Below are positions 1 to 7,836 of a stretch of DNA of 47,594 nt, piece by piece. The stretch comes from CAYUEQ01 sp964443805 (GTDB taxonomy: Bacteria; Bacillota_I; Bacilli_A; RF39; UBA660), in assembly GCA_964443805.1 (NCBI GenBank), contig CAYUEQ010000001.1:1-47594 (forward strand). Reading direction: 5' to 3'. The position numbers were made by a program, and so were the translations under genes. The notes below the pieces were generated by a model that was not told the origin of the DNA, searched no databases, and saw only the letters and a program-made list of their open reading frames with translations. The first letter of the stretch is position 1. Every line of letters begins with the position of its first letter.

Positions 1-255
1 TGGAGTATGCCAGTATGTAAAGATGATACATCAGTGTGTGATGATGATTTATTACAAAATGGAGTATGTTCTGAAGTCTTTAGAGTAGAAAAAGTTGATG
101 GAAATTGTGCAACATTTAGAGTTTTAGCTAGAACTAATAATGATGATGATTGTAATAAGTTGCCGTTTGTCGCAACAAATTCTTTCTTTACTATGGATTT
201 AAGTTGCGCTTGCGCAATAAGATGTCTAAGCGATACTTATGTAGATTGTATTTAA
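1..255 (+). CDS. CotY/CotZ-like spore coat protein, C-terminal part (5' end outside window)
   Basis: The reading frame is open from base 1 and stops at 253-255, so the N-terminus lies upstream of the window. Two blocks recall the Bacillus CotY/CotZ family of cysteine-rich exosporium and outer coat proteins: VFRVEKVDGNCATFRVL, and further on DLSCACAIRCL followed by a near-terminal Cys. About ten cysteines lie in 85 residues, which fits disulfide-crosslinked coat assembly. This is recognition from memory of the family rather than an alignment. The gene indicates that the host makes spores. A hairpin terminator overlaps its stop codon. Confidence 0.7.
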   Translation, partial: WSMPVCKDDTSVCDDDLLQNGVCSEVFRVEKVDGNCATFRVLARTNNDDDCNKLPFVATNSFFTMDLSCACAIRCLSDTYVDCI

Positions 256-275
256 AAGAGCAAAGCTCTTTTTTT
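254..275 (+). terminator. Rho-independent terminator after the coat gene
   Basis: Stem AAAAGAGC (254-261), loop aaa, GCTCTTTT (265-272) running into a T tract. It starts within the stop codon of the preceding gene. Confidence 0.8.
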
Positions 276-331
276 ATGAAAATTTATAAAAGTTTTATAA
301 TGATGTAAAAAAATGTCGTATATTATTGCAC

Positions 332-373
332 AATATCATCAAAAATGATATTATTAAAATAGATTATTATAAT
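332..373 (+). promoter_or_regulatory. Palindrome and -10 element upstream of the TasA-like gene
   Basis: A perfect inverted repeat AATATCAT (332-339) / ATGATATT (345-352) with a 5-base centre lies just upstream of a TATAAT box (368-373). The ribosome binding site AAAGGAGAG and the ATG at 390 follow. The palindrome lacks a following T tract, so it reads more like an operator than a terminator. No clear -35 box was seen. Confidence 0.4.
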
Positions 374-389
374 CAAAGGAGAGTAGCCT

Positions 390-2234
390 ATGAACAAGGG
401 GAAAATGATATTATCCTTAATAATAATAGCAGTAGTAATCTTAATGGGATTAGGTACCTATGCATTCTTTACTGCAGATATAGTGGGAAACATAGAAAAC
501 AATAATATAGTTCAAAAAACAGGAACACTAAGTATAGAATATATAGAAGGACAAAACATAAATGCAGAAGGTATTATTCCAGGATGGTCAGGAGTTAAAA
601 CATTTAAGATTAAAAATACAGGAACACACTCAGTATCATATGATATTGTTTTTGATGATGCAATAAACAAATTTATTAATGATGAAATAATTTTTAGTGG
701 AACATGTATAAGTAATCAAACTACTTGTGAAAATATAGAACAGGGTATAGTGGCTGATGAAAGTTTTTTTATCAAACAAGATATATCAATTGAACCAAAT
801 GAAGAACATTCATATGAAATAGAGATAAGCTTTATAGAAACTGGTGCTAATCAGGACTACAATAATCAAGCAACGTTAACAGGAAAGATATCGGTATATG
901 AAGCAGGAGCTTATAAAATACCATTAGATATAACTATAGATATAATAGATAACATGATACCAGTATCATGGAGTGGATCAACATTAATAAAAGCGGATAA
1001 AACAAATAAAAGTAACAATTGGTATGATTATGATAATCAGAAGTGGGCCAATGCAGTACTTGTAACTAATGAATCAAGAGAAAATTACAAAACAACTAAT
1101 CAAGGCACACAAGTTATAGAGGAGGATATCTTGGCATATTATACTTATATCCCAAGATATAGATATTTATTATGGAATGCAAATAACAATGAGAATTGTT
1201 TAAATGATAATTGTAATGAACAAGAAATAATAGTTAAATTTGAAAGTAAAACAAGACCAAAATCATTAGCATCAGAAAATGGGCAGTGGTTGACACATCC
1301 ATCATTTACGCTTGGGGATAAAGAATTAAACGGAATTTGGGTAGGTAAATTTACAACTAGTGTCGATCCAAATAGTGCTTGTTATACTGATATAGGAAAC
1401 AATCATGATACTAATATAAATTTATGTAATAATAAATCATTAACACCAAGAGTAAAACCAAATATCGATATGTGGAAACATATCGATACATCAACAATGT
1501 TTAGTGTAACAAAACAAATTGAAACAAATAGTATGTATGGATTAAATAGTTATGACAATGCTGATTCCCATATGATGAAAAATATGGAATGGGGTGCAGT
1601 AGCTTACCTTTCTCATAGTAAATATGGTAAATATGGCAATGATAAGTATAGTGGACAAAATAAACAAGTATATATAAACAACTATCGTGCAATTGAATTA
1701 ACAGGTCATAAAACTGAAACAGGTTGCTCAGGAGGGGGACCAGATATACCACAAAACCATTCTAATTGTGCTCATCCGTATCCGTTACTTACACTAGAAG
1801 CAACTGGTGCAAGTACAACAGGTAATATATATGGTGTATATGATATGAGTGGTGGGGTTCGTGAATATGTAATGGGACAACTAGTTCAAGAAGGAACAGA
1901 ATTAGGAAAATTTTATGAAAATTCACAATCTGGATCATGGGATACAATTCCAGGATTAAAGTATTACGATAGCTATAAATATGATACAAGTGAGTTAAGT
2001 CATGGAAATGGGCACTTAGGGGATGCAACAAGAGAAACGTTAAAAACATTTGGGACATCAAAAAATGATGGATGGCATGGTGATTATTCTTCTTTCCCTA
2101 ATAATAATAATAACTGGTTTCTTCGAGGGGGAGATTCTTATAATCAGTCTGATGCCGGACTATTTGCATTTATAAATGATGTTGGAGATCCGTTTTACTA
2201 TCGTGGGTTTCGGATGACTTTGGCATTTGAATAA
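390..2234 (+). CDS. Secreted TasA/CalY-like protein with C-terminal formylglycine-enzyme/C-type-lectin-like domain
   Basis: 614 residues. The N-terminus has a long hydrophobic segment (about 7-28) ending GTYAFFTAD, the style of TasA/camelysin substrates of the SipW signal peptidase. A beta-rich region (about 30-170) with the block TFKIKNTG follows. The last 180 residues carry GVYDMSGGVREYVMG and WFLRGGDSYNQ ... RGFR, typical of the formylglycine-generating-enzyme/C-type-lectin fold used by surface binding proteins and by targets of diversity-generating retroelements. It is probably exported and displayed at the cell surface; the ligand is unknown. It is a single gene between a promoter with a palindrome and a strong terminator. 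Enzymatic FGE activity is not implied. Confidence 0.7.
   Translation: MNKGKMILSLIIIAVVILMGLGTYAFFTADIVGNIENNNIVQKTGTLSIEYIEGQNINAEGIIPGWSGVKTFKIKNTGTHSVSYDIVFDDAINKFINDEIIFSGTCISNQTTCENIEQGIVADESFFIKQDISIEPNEEHSYEIEISFIETGANQDYNNQATLTGKISVYEAGAYKIPLDITIDIIDNMIPVSWSGSTLIKADKTNKSNNWYDYDNQKWANAVLVTNESRENYKTTNQGTQVIEEDILAYYTYIPRYRYLLWNANNNENCLNDNCNEQEIIVKFESKTRPKSLASENGQWLTHPSFTLGDKELNGIWVGKFTTSVDPNSACYTDIGNNHDTNINLCNNKSLTPRVKPNIDMWKHIDTSTMFSVTKQIETNSMYGLNSYDNADSHMMKNMEWGAVAYLSHSKYGKYGNDKYSGQNKQVYINNYRAIELTGHKTETGCSGGGPDIPQNHSNCAHPYPLLTLEATGASTTGNIYGVYDMSGGVREYVMGQLVQEGTELGKFYENSQSGSWDTIPGLKYYDSYKYDTSELSHGNGHLGDATRETLKTFGTSKNDGWHGDYSSFPNNNNNWFLRGGDSYNQSDAGLFAFINDVGDPFYYRGFRMTLAFE
2119..2218 (+). 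other. Candidate DGR-type variable region at the 3' end of the lectin-like gene
   Basis: The stretch from WFLRGG to RGFR is depleted in A on the coding strand (I counted about 20 A in 99 bases, against 22 in 60 at 1021-1080) and uses codons such as CTT CGA GGG CGG that are rare nearby. In diversity-generating retroelements, adenines of a template repeat are randomised in exactly this place in the C-type-lectin fold. No reverse transcriptase or template repeat is in the window, so this stays a candidate. Confidence 0.35.
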
Positions 2235-2310
2235 TCTTAGAATTTAAAACTTAGAAAACGATTAATTATGTAAATAAAAACACTTTTGATTTACTGAATT
2301 TATTTCAATT

Positions 2311-2342
2311 ATAAAAGCTCATTCATTTGAATGAGCTTTTAT
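2311..2342. terminator. Strong hairpin terminator between convergent units
   Basis: A 14-bp perfect stem, ATAAAAGCTCATTC (2311-2324), with a 4-base loop and its complement at 2329-2342. The stem ends in TTTTAT on either strand, so it can serve the plus-strand secreted protein and the minus-strand units on the right. Confidence 0.8.
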
Positions 2343-2351
2343 AATATTGTT

Positions 2352-2690
2352 TTATTCTAATTCTTTAAATTCAGCCAAACAATGTTCTTTAGAATACAGA
2401 TCTCTAAATTTAATATCTTTAACTTTTCTTGCTGGTGAGAATTTATTGTTTCCTAAATAATCAATTTCATAATCGCTTTTTACAATTAGATTAGCAAATT
2501 GATCATAATTATCATCCTTAACAATAGCCATACCATTTGCGCCTCTTGGTCCGTTGTAATTAGTTGTATTGATATGACAGTCGAAGTCTGGGTATGGTCC
2601 GTATTCCCCAATGTAACCAACATTTATATTTTTTGAAGTAACAATAATTGTATTATCTGTTATTTCATACTTATTGTTGTAATAAAAATC
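2352..2690 (-). pseudogene. Remnant of a gene lacking its start (about 112 codons open)
   Basis: On the minus strand the frame ending in TAA at 2352-2354 is open back to a stop at 2691-2693 and has protein-like codon use. It contains no ATG, GTG or TTG near its upstream end and no ribosome binding site. The translated text contains NVGYIGEYGPYPDFDCHIN and ends CLAEFKELE; I do not recognise the family. It most likely is the C-terminal part of a decayed secreted or membrane protein. It lies immediately downstream of the minus-strand gene ending at 2724, but in a different frame from it. Confidence 0.5.
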
Positions 2691-2723
2691 TTACTTTTAA
2701 AGTTAATATTTATAACAAAAAAA

Positions 2724-3026
2724 TTACTGAATATCAAGTATTTCAGTAATAGCTATTGCTTCATTTGTATCGGTTAATAAGTAACCTCTAGTTTTACCGA
2801 TAATATTTTTTATTGACGTACCTTGATTAGTAATTATCGTAACTTTTTTTTTGTAAACAAAATCTGGGGCGTTAAAAATTCTATTTATTTTACTAGCGAT
2901 AGAAAGCTCTTGATTCTTATCTTTAATAATCGATCTAGCTGAATTATCTTTACTATAAAACATTTCGTTATTATTTTTTATTTTTTTGTTTACTGGAACT
3001 GGATACACCTTTGGAAGCTCGTTCAT
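2724..3026 (-). CDS. Small hypothetical protein
   Basis: About 100 residues, mixed and basic, with no membrane segment or signal peptide visible. The ribosome binding site AGAGGTG sits 6 bases before the ATG at 3026, which I prefer to the in-frame GTG at 3035 that lies inside the binding site. The C-terminal half (VTIITNQGTSIKNIIGKTRGYLLT) looks like a compact beta-rich fold. The family is not recognised. It is divergent from the SEDS gene, so the intergenic region 3027-3104 holds both promoters. Confidence 0.55.
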   Translation of the reverse strand: MNELPKVYPVPVNKKIKNNNEMFYSKDNSARSIIKDKNQELSIASKINRIFNAPDFVYKKKVTIITNQGTSIKNIIGKTRGYLLTDTNEAIAITEILDIQ

Positions 3027-3104
3027 AGTTTTCACCTCTATTATATTCTATGTTATTTGACCTAGATGTTGTATATTTTAAATTATCGCGTTAACAATAA
3101 AAAC

Positions 3105-4223
3105 ATGAAGAAATTATATTTTAAAAAAACAATTATGATTCTTATACCAATTTTTATTTTAATGATAATAAGTTTTTTAAATTTAAAAAATGCTGCTTTG
3201 ATATCAAGTGCATATTCTAGTTACTTAATAAAACAAATAGTGTGGTATGGACTTAGTTTTATTGTATTAATAATAATATATATACTTAATCCACCATTTT
3301 TAATTAAGAATAGTTTATATTTATATTTATGTAATGTTTTATTGTTGTTTTTAGTTTTATTTATAGGTAAAGAAGTTAATGGATCAAGAGCTTGGTTTGA
3401 TTTAGGAATATTTGCTTTTCAGCCTAGTGAGTTAATGAAAGTAACACTACTTTTTTATTTAACTAAAGTTGTTGGTGATAATGCAAAGAAAATATTGAGT
3501 TTAAAAGAGGAGTTTTTTCTGTTAATTAGAATTATTATTATTGTATTTATTCCTTCTATATTAACATTTTTAGAACCTGATACGGGTGCTATTATAATGT
3601 ATTTTATTATAACTTTAACGATATTATTCTTTTCTAAAATTAGAAAAAGATGGCTTGTATTTGGGATGTTATTAACAGTTTGTTTTGCTAGCTTATTTAT
3701 CTTTATGTATTTAAAAAAACAAGATACATTTATTAATATTTTTGGTACTAGTTTTTTCTATCGTATGGATCGCTTGATTGATTTTAAAAATCAAAATGGA
3801 CTACAGTTAGAAAATGCTTTAATTGCAAGTGGTTCAGCTGGTGTAAAAGGGCATGGCATGGGAACTATAGCTTTATACTTTCCAGAGGCTCCAACCGACT
3901 TTGCTTTTGCACTTAGTTTAAGCTCCTTAGGTTTAAGAGGTGGCTTCTTAATATTATTATCATTTCTAATTTTAGATGTATTTTTGATTTTACAGTTAAG
4001 TAGAGTAAAAGATATTTATTTTAAAATATTTTTAGCAGGTTTTTTAGGAATGTTTATTTATCAACAATTTCAAAACATATTAATGAATATAGGTTTGTTA
4101 CCGATTGTTGGAATTACTCTACCTTTTGTAAGTTATGGAGGTAGTAGTATTTTAATTTATTTTATCTGTATGGGGTTTATTTTAAATTTTATAATAAAAA
4201 AAATATCCTTTGAGGATATTTAA
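3105..4223 (+). CDS. SEDS-family peptidoglycan glycosyltransferase (RodA/FtsW/SpoVE type)
   Basis: A polytopic membrane protein of about 372 residues with some ten hydrophobic segments. SEDS signatures are present: GSRAWFDLGIFAFQPSELMK, EPDTGAI, and FPEAPTDFAFA, which holds the acidic residue linked to catalysis in RodA. SEDS proteins polymerise lipid II glycan strands with a class B PBP, for elongation, division or spore cortex. Which of the three cannot be told from this context. No ribosome binding site is obvious. A possible promoter (TTGACC 3057-3062, TAAATT about 3079) would place transcription start after the ATG at 3066, so I use ATG 3105, perhaps with a very short leader. Confidence 0.9.
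   Translation: MKKLYFKKTIMILIPIFILMIISFLNLKNAALISSAYSSYLIKQIVWYGLSFIVLIIIYILNPPFLIKNSLYLYLCNVLLLFLVLFIGKEVNGSRAWFDLGIFAFQPSELMKVTLLFYLTKVVGDNAKKILSLKEEFFLLIRIIIIVFIPSILTFLEPDTGAIIMYFIITLTILFFSKIRKRWLVFGMLLTVCFASLFIFMYLKKQDTFINIFGTSFFYRMDRLIDFKNQNGLQLENALIASGSAGVKGHGMGTIALYFPEAPTDFAFALSLSSLGLRGGFLILLSFLILDVFLILQLSRVKDIYFKIFLAGFLGMFIYQQFQNILMNIGLLPIVGITLPFVSYGGSSILIYFICMGFILNFIIKKISFEDI
4196..4221 (-). terminator. Minus-strand terminator inside the 3' end of the SEDS gene
   Basis: Stem AAATATCC (4201-4208) / GGATATTT (4214-4221). On the minus strand it is followed by a T tract (the A run 4196-4200 of the plus strand), so it ends transcription of the small gene at 4220-4441 within the coding end of its convergent neighbour. 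Confidence 0.6.
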
Positions 4224-4441
4224 TAAGGACGATAATTATAAAATTGATTGTATCCATATGTATACGGAGTTGGATAACGAGGATATGGTTGATAAGCGAT
4301 GATTGGTCTAGGTCTAGTTAAAGAAACTACTGCTCCTCCTGCTAGTGCTCCGAATAAAAAAGGTGCAGCAAGAAAGAAACGATTACCGCTTTTATCATTA
4401 GTAAAATCATAAGAAAAATTACGATTATTATATGGGTTCAT
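4220..4441 (-). CDS. Small Tyr/Pro-rich membrane protein, possibly spore-associated
   Basis: 73 residues. One hydrophobic segment (FFLAAPFLFGALAGGAVVSL, about 22-41) is followed by a tail rich in Tyr, Pro and Arg, a composition common in small coat or germination-associated proteins of Bacilli. The ribosome binding site AGGGAG precedes the ATG. The stop overlaps the end of the convergent SEDS gene by four bases. Function is unknown; the spore link is only composition and the presence of coat genes nearby. Confidence 0.6.
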   Translation of the reverse strand: MNPYNNRNFSYDFTNDKSGNRFFLAAPFLFGALAGGAVVSLTRPRPIIAYQPYPRYPTPYTYGYNQFYNYRPY

Positions 4442-4501
4442 AAAAAATACTCCCTTCTTATTTATCTTATGATAAATAAAAAGGAAGCACTGGGTATATA
4501 A

Positions 4502-5347
4502 CTAGTTATTATATAATCTATACAAATTAATAGAAGGTTTATTTAATAATCTTACAGGTAAAGTAGATGTACCTAATCCTCCAGAAATAAATAGGTCAGT
4601 TTTATCAACTTTATAATAGTCATCATAATAATTTTTTGCACCTTGAGGAGTTATAACAGCTCCGATAAATGGAAGTCTAATTTGCCCATTATGTGAATGT
4701 CCTGCAAGGACTAAATCAATATCATAGGTATTTAGTTTTGTAATATTATCAGGTTCATGCATTAAAATTATTTTATAATATTGTTGATTATCTTCTTCAG
4801 CAAGTTGATATGAAAATAGTTCTTCAAAATCTTGTTTATCTTGTAAAGAAGAAGGAACACCACCAATAAAAATAGGAGTTAAATCTTTATGATATATAAA
4901 ACTATAGCTGTTTTTAAATATTTTAAAACCTGATTCATCCATAATAGCATTAAACGTATTATTTTTATAATCGTGATTTCCAGTAACTGCAAATTTTCCG
5001 AGTTTCGATTTTATAGCACCTAATTCTTTTTTTAATGTATCTAATTCTTTAGTAGAGTAGTCAATATTTTTATCAAATAAATCACCAGTAAATAAAACTA
5101 AGTCAGGTCTTATATCGTTTATCTTTTTAACGATATTTTTAAATTCATTTTCTTTTATCGTTGTTCCATAGTGCACATCAGAAAAATGAACTATTTTTAG
5201 ACCAACAAAACTATCAGGTATATTTTTATTTTGTATTTTATATTCTCTTACTTCAAAAGTATAGGGATAATAAATAGTTGTGAGCAATATTATAAATGTA
5301 ATTATTAATAAAAATATAATAAATTTTCTAGATTTTTTTTCTTTCAC
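4502..5347 (-). CDS. Membrane-anchored metallophosphoesterase (YkuE/YaeI-like)
   Basis: 281 residues with an N-terminal membrane anchor (about 8-27). The calcineurin-like metal-binding motifs appear in order: HFSDVHYG, DLVLFTGDLFD, GKFAVTGNHDY, ILMHEPD and LAGHSHNGQI, so both metal sites look complete. YkuE/YaeI-type enzymes face outward; YaeI acts on UDP-sugar-type lipid precursors in vitro. The exact substrate cannot be read here. The start is GTG at 5347 behind a good AGGAGGAG site. It overlaps the end of the upstream CPBP protease gene by one base, so the two are cotranscribed. Confidence 0.88.
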   Translation of the reverse strand: MKEKKSRKFIIFLLIITFIILLTTIYYPYTFEVREYKIQNKNIPDSFVGLKIVHFSDVHYGTTIKENEFKNIVKKINDIRPDLVLFTGDLFDKNIDYSTKELDTLKKELGAIKSKLGKFAVTGNHDYKNNTFNAIMDESGFKIFKNSYSFIYHKDLTPIFIGGVPSSLQDKQDFEELFSYQLAEEDNQQYYKIILMHEPDNITKLNTYDIDLVLAGHSHNGQIRLPFIGAVITPQGAKNYYDDYYKVDKTDLFISGGLGTSTLPVRLLNKPSINLYRLYNN

Positions 5348-6054
5348 TATACTCCTCCTAAAACTAAAGTAATTAAAACTAATATATTATGAATTGAATG
5401 TATTGAAATAGTTGTAAAGATATTTTTTGTTTCAAAATACGCATAGGCAAATGCAAAACCTAAACCACCATAGGGAATGATGTATAAAAGTTGTTGCCAG
5501 TTTTCTTTCATTGTGTTTAATTCAAAGCTTGTTATTACATGCATTCCTCCAAAAAACAAACCAGAGAAAATAGCGAAAGTGATAGCATTTTTGAATGCAT
5601 TTCTAAATCCCATCCTAAATACTAATTCTTCTATATAGGGAATAATTAAACCCATTGATAAGAAAGCGAAAATAGGTAATTCTTTTAAAATGTTTCGATT
5701 GGCTACTTCATTGGCGGCGATACTTCCTTTAAAAAGAATTATATTTAAAAAGATATTTCCAATAACCATTATTAATAATCCGATTCCCCACCATTTAATT
5801 CCAACTTTCAAGTTAGCTTGAAAGTTTTGTTTAAAGAGTAAAAACTGTTTTTTTAACTTCTTACGAAAAATGAAAGTTAGTACTAATGCAGTTATTAAAT
5901 AAATTAAAGTATTTAAGATGTTTTTCAATAAGAAAGTCGCATTTATATTTATTTTAAAATATAAAAATAATGCTGCAACAAATGATGGTAAAAGCAAATA
6001 TAAAATAAACACCAAAAGACCTTTTCCAAACTCTAATAATTTGTTGCTTTTCAT
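5347..6054 (-). CDS. CPBP-family intramembrane metalloprotease
   Basis: About 235 residues with seven or eight hydrophobic segments. The family (Abi/CAAX, Rce1-like) motifs are EELVFRMGFRNAF, then FFGGMHV, and ISIHSIHN near the C-terminus: the paired Glu and the two His that bind the catalytic metal. Members cleave membrane or exported peptides and often act in bacteriocin self-protection or signalling. I start at ATG 6054 because AGGTG lies just upstream; the ATG at 6066 overlaps that site. It leads a two-gene operon with the phosphoesterase. Confidence 0.87.
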   Translation of the reverse strand: MKSNKLLEFGKGLLVFILYLLLPSFVAALFLYFKININATFLLKNILNTLIYLITALVLTFIFRKKLKKQFLLFKQNFQANLKVGIKWWGIGLLIMVIGNIFLNIILFKGSIAANEVANRNILKELPIFAFLSMGLIIPYIEELVFRMGFRNAFKNAITFAIFSGLFFGGMHVITSFELNTMKENWQQLLYIIPYGGLGFAFAYAYFETKNIFTTISIHSIHNILVLITLVLGGV

Positions 6055-6159
6055 CTTACACCTCATGATAATTACTATATCACAGTCATATTATCTCTGT
6101 AAAGAAAACTTAAAAACATAATTTACTAAAATAATAATATATAAAAAAGAAAAGATACA

Positions 6160-6168
6160 TGTTATAAT
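6160..6168 (+). promoter_or_regulatory. Extended -10 promoter element
   Basis: TG-T-TATAAT (6160-6168) about 28 bases before the first gene of the secretion locus. No good -35 box was seen, which is usual for extended -10 promoters. Confidence 0.5.
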
Positions 6169-6196
6169 TTATATAGAATAAAAGGAGAATATGAAT

Positions 6197-6871
6197 ATGA
6201 AATTAAACTATATAATTATTGTTGTTATTAGTATGTTTAGTTTTTTAAATATAACATTTGCAGAATGTTCGTATGCTGATAATGTAAAGTTATCTAATTT
6301 TGCTAGTAATATTAAAGCGGGCTATGATTACACACAAAGTGGAGAGACGTTAACGTATACTGTAGAAATCTTTAATTTAATAAATGATTTAAGAGTAGAA
6401 GCAACAAACAGTAGCGATCAAAAAGTTTTGTATTTTAATCAGATCGAAGGAAATACTAGTTATAATTTTAATAGCGTAGATTCCGTAGTTAATCATACTT
6501 TCAAAGTTTATGCTAATAGCTCTAATTGTAATGAACAATTATTACGAACGTTTATATTAACAACTCCTAAATTTAATAAATATTCATTAAGACCAGAATG
6601 CAAAGATAATGTAGATTTTGATTTATGCCAAAGGTTTAACCATAAAAAAATTAATGATGAAACATTTTTAAGAGAATTAAATAAAAAACAAATTAGTAAT
6701 GAAACTACTGAACCACTTGAAAAAGAAGATATAGATAGTAATTTTAATTTAATAACTTTTATAGAAAACAATAAATTATTAATTATTATTACTGGTAGTG
6801 TCGTTATTGCTTTAAGTATTGGGATATTTATATTAATTAAAGTTAGAAACAACAAAAAAATTGGCTTTTAG
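6197..6871 (+). CDS. Membrane-anchored extracellular protein, paralogue of the next gene
   Basis: About 224 residues: signal peptide ending near NITFAEC, an extracellular domain with six cysteines, one C-terminal membrane segment (about 195-217) and a basic tail (KVRNNKK). It is a paralogue of the protein at 6976-7836: both have Cys right after the signal peptide, a beta-rich first domain, then PxC...C-QR before the stalk. I chose the ATG at 6197 because GGAG at 6184-6187 is nine bases away; the ATG at 6191 is only three away. The family is not recognised. Position at the head of the Tad/T4SS locus suggests a surface component of that machine. Confidence 0.7.
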   Translation: MKLNYIIIVVISMFSFLNITFAECSYADNVKLSNFASNIKAGYDYTQSGETLTYTVEIFNLINDLRVEATNSSDQKVLYFNQIEGNTSYNFNSVDSVVNHTFKVYANSSNCNEQLLRTFILTTPKFNKYSLRPECKDNVDFDLCQRFNHKKINDETFLRELNKKQISNETTEPLEKEDIDSNFNLITFIENNKLLIIITGSVVIALSIGIFILIKVRNNKKIGF

Positions 6872-6893
6872 AAATTAAGTGTAGAAAGGTTAT

Positions 6894-6938
6894 ATTATGC
6901 ACTTTTTCATTTGCATAATGTAAATAGTATGTTATACT
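6894..6938 (+). promoter_or_regulatory. Promoter with an overlapping inverted repeat at the head of the Tad/T4SS locus
   Basis: -35 TTGCAT (6911-6916), 16-base spacer, extended -10 TG-T-TATACT (6930-6938). A perfect 8-bp inverted repeat ATTATGCA (6894-6901) / TGCATAAT (6912-6919) overlaps the -35 box, as an operator would. It lacks a T tract, so it is not a standard terminator. It would control the genes from 6976 onward. Confidence 0.5.
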
Positions 6939-6975
6939 TTTAGTAAGAATTTTAGAATAGAATAGGTGATTAGAA

Positions 6976-7836
6976 TTGAAAAAAAGAAAAATGTTTGCTT
7001 TCTTTGTTTCGATATTTCTAGTAGGAATATTAAATGTAAATGCAGCCTGTAATAATCAAGAATTAAACAAGTTAGCAAATAACGTAACAGCAAACTTTGA
7101 GGAAGCTCCAAAAGATTATGTAATGCACTACAATATAAAATTTAATAATTTAAATGACAAACTATACATAGTTCTAACAAATACATTTGATGATACTAAG
7201 ACTACAATTTATCCAGATAAATTTGTTAACGGTAGTGCCATATATTTTACTGATGTAACTTCATTAAAAGTAACATATACTGGAGTTATTTATTCAAATA
7301 CTGATGCTTGTAAACATCAGCCATTGAATACAGTAACTTATACTTCTCCTATTTATAATTCATTTTATTATGACCCAGTATGTGCACAATTGCCTGGTGC
7401 TGCAGTATGTCAAAGATATCTTGAAGAATTACCTAGCTTAGATGAATTTTACGAGAGTACAACTAAGTATGCAGAAAATCCTAGTGCAGAAGCAGGAAAG
7501 GAATTAGTTACTAATCCATACCATAAAAAAGATGAATGTAAAGATGCTGATAATTTTGAATATTGTAATAAAGAAGTGGTAAACGTTCCAACAGAAGAAG
7601 AATTTGATACAGCATTAGAAAAATATGAAAACATTGAACTTACTACAGATGAGATTTCTGAAGAAGAAGAACGTAAAATGGGAATTGGAGAGTCGATTAC
7701 CGTTTTTGATGATGCTCCTAAATCAACATTTTGGATAGCAATGGGTGTTGTAGCGATTGTAACTATAATTATAGTTGTGGTAGTTATTAGGAAGAAAAGA
7801 AGAAAAAGGGAAACTATAGTGGGGGAGATGAAGTAA
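6976..7836 (+). CDS. Membrane-anchored extracellular protein (paralogue of 6197-6871)
   Basis: 286 residues starting at TTG 6976 behind AGGTGAT. Signal peptide ends around LNVNAAC; the extracellular part has seven cysteines and an acidic linker (about 200-230); a single membrane segment (about 250-272) is followed by a strongly basic cytoplasmic tail (KKRRKRE). The topology is N-out, tail-in. Its stop overlaps the start of the 1008-residue protein by one base, so the two are translationally coupled. The pair probably holds or presents the large secreted Cys-rich protein. No known family was recognised. Confidence 0.72.
   Translation: MKKRKMFAFFVSIFLVGILNVNAACNNQELNKLANNVTANFEEAPKDYVMHYNIKFNNLNDKLYIVLTNTFDDTKTTIYPDKFVNGSAIYFTDVTSLKVTYTGVIYSNTDACKHQPLNTVTYTSPIYNSFYYDPVCAQLPGAAVCQRYLEELPSLDEFYESTTKYAENPSAEAGKELVTNPYHKKDECKDADNFEYCNKEVVNVPTEEEFDTALEKYENIELTTDEISEEEERKMGIGESITVFDDAPKSTFWIAMGVVAIVTIIIVVVVIRKKRRKRETIVGEMK

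Noticed and set aside
332..352. Rho-independent terminator before the TasA-like gene
   Set aside because: Good 8-bp stem but no T tract; the real terminator of the upstream gene is at 254-275.
1501..2061. Minus-strand open frames inside the lectin-like gene
   Set aside because: Shadows of the plus-strand coding frame; His/Tyr/Leu-rich low-sense translation and no ribosome binding sites.
6508..6855. Minus-strand frame inside the first anchored protein gene
   Set aside because: Hydrophobic-biased shadow of an AT-rich coding region, no start signals.
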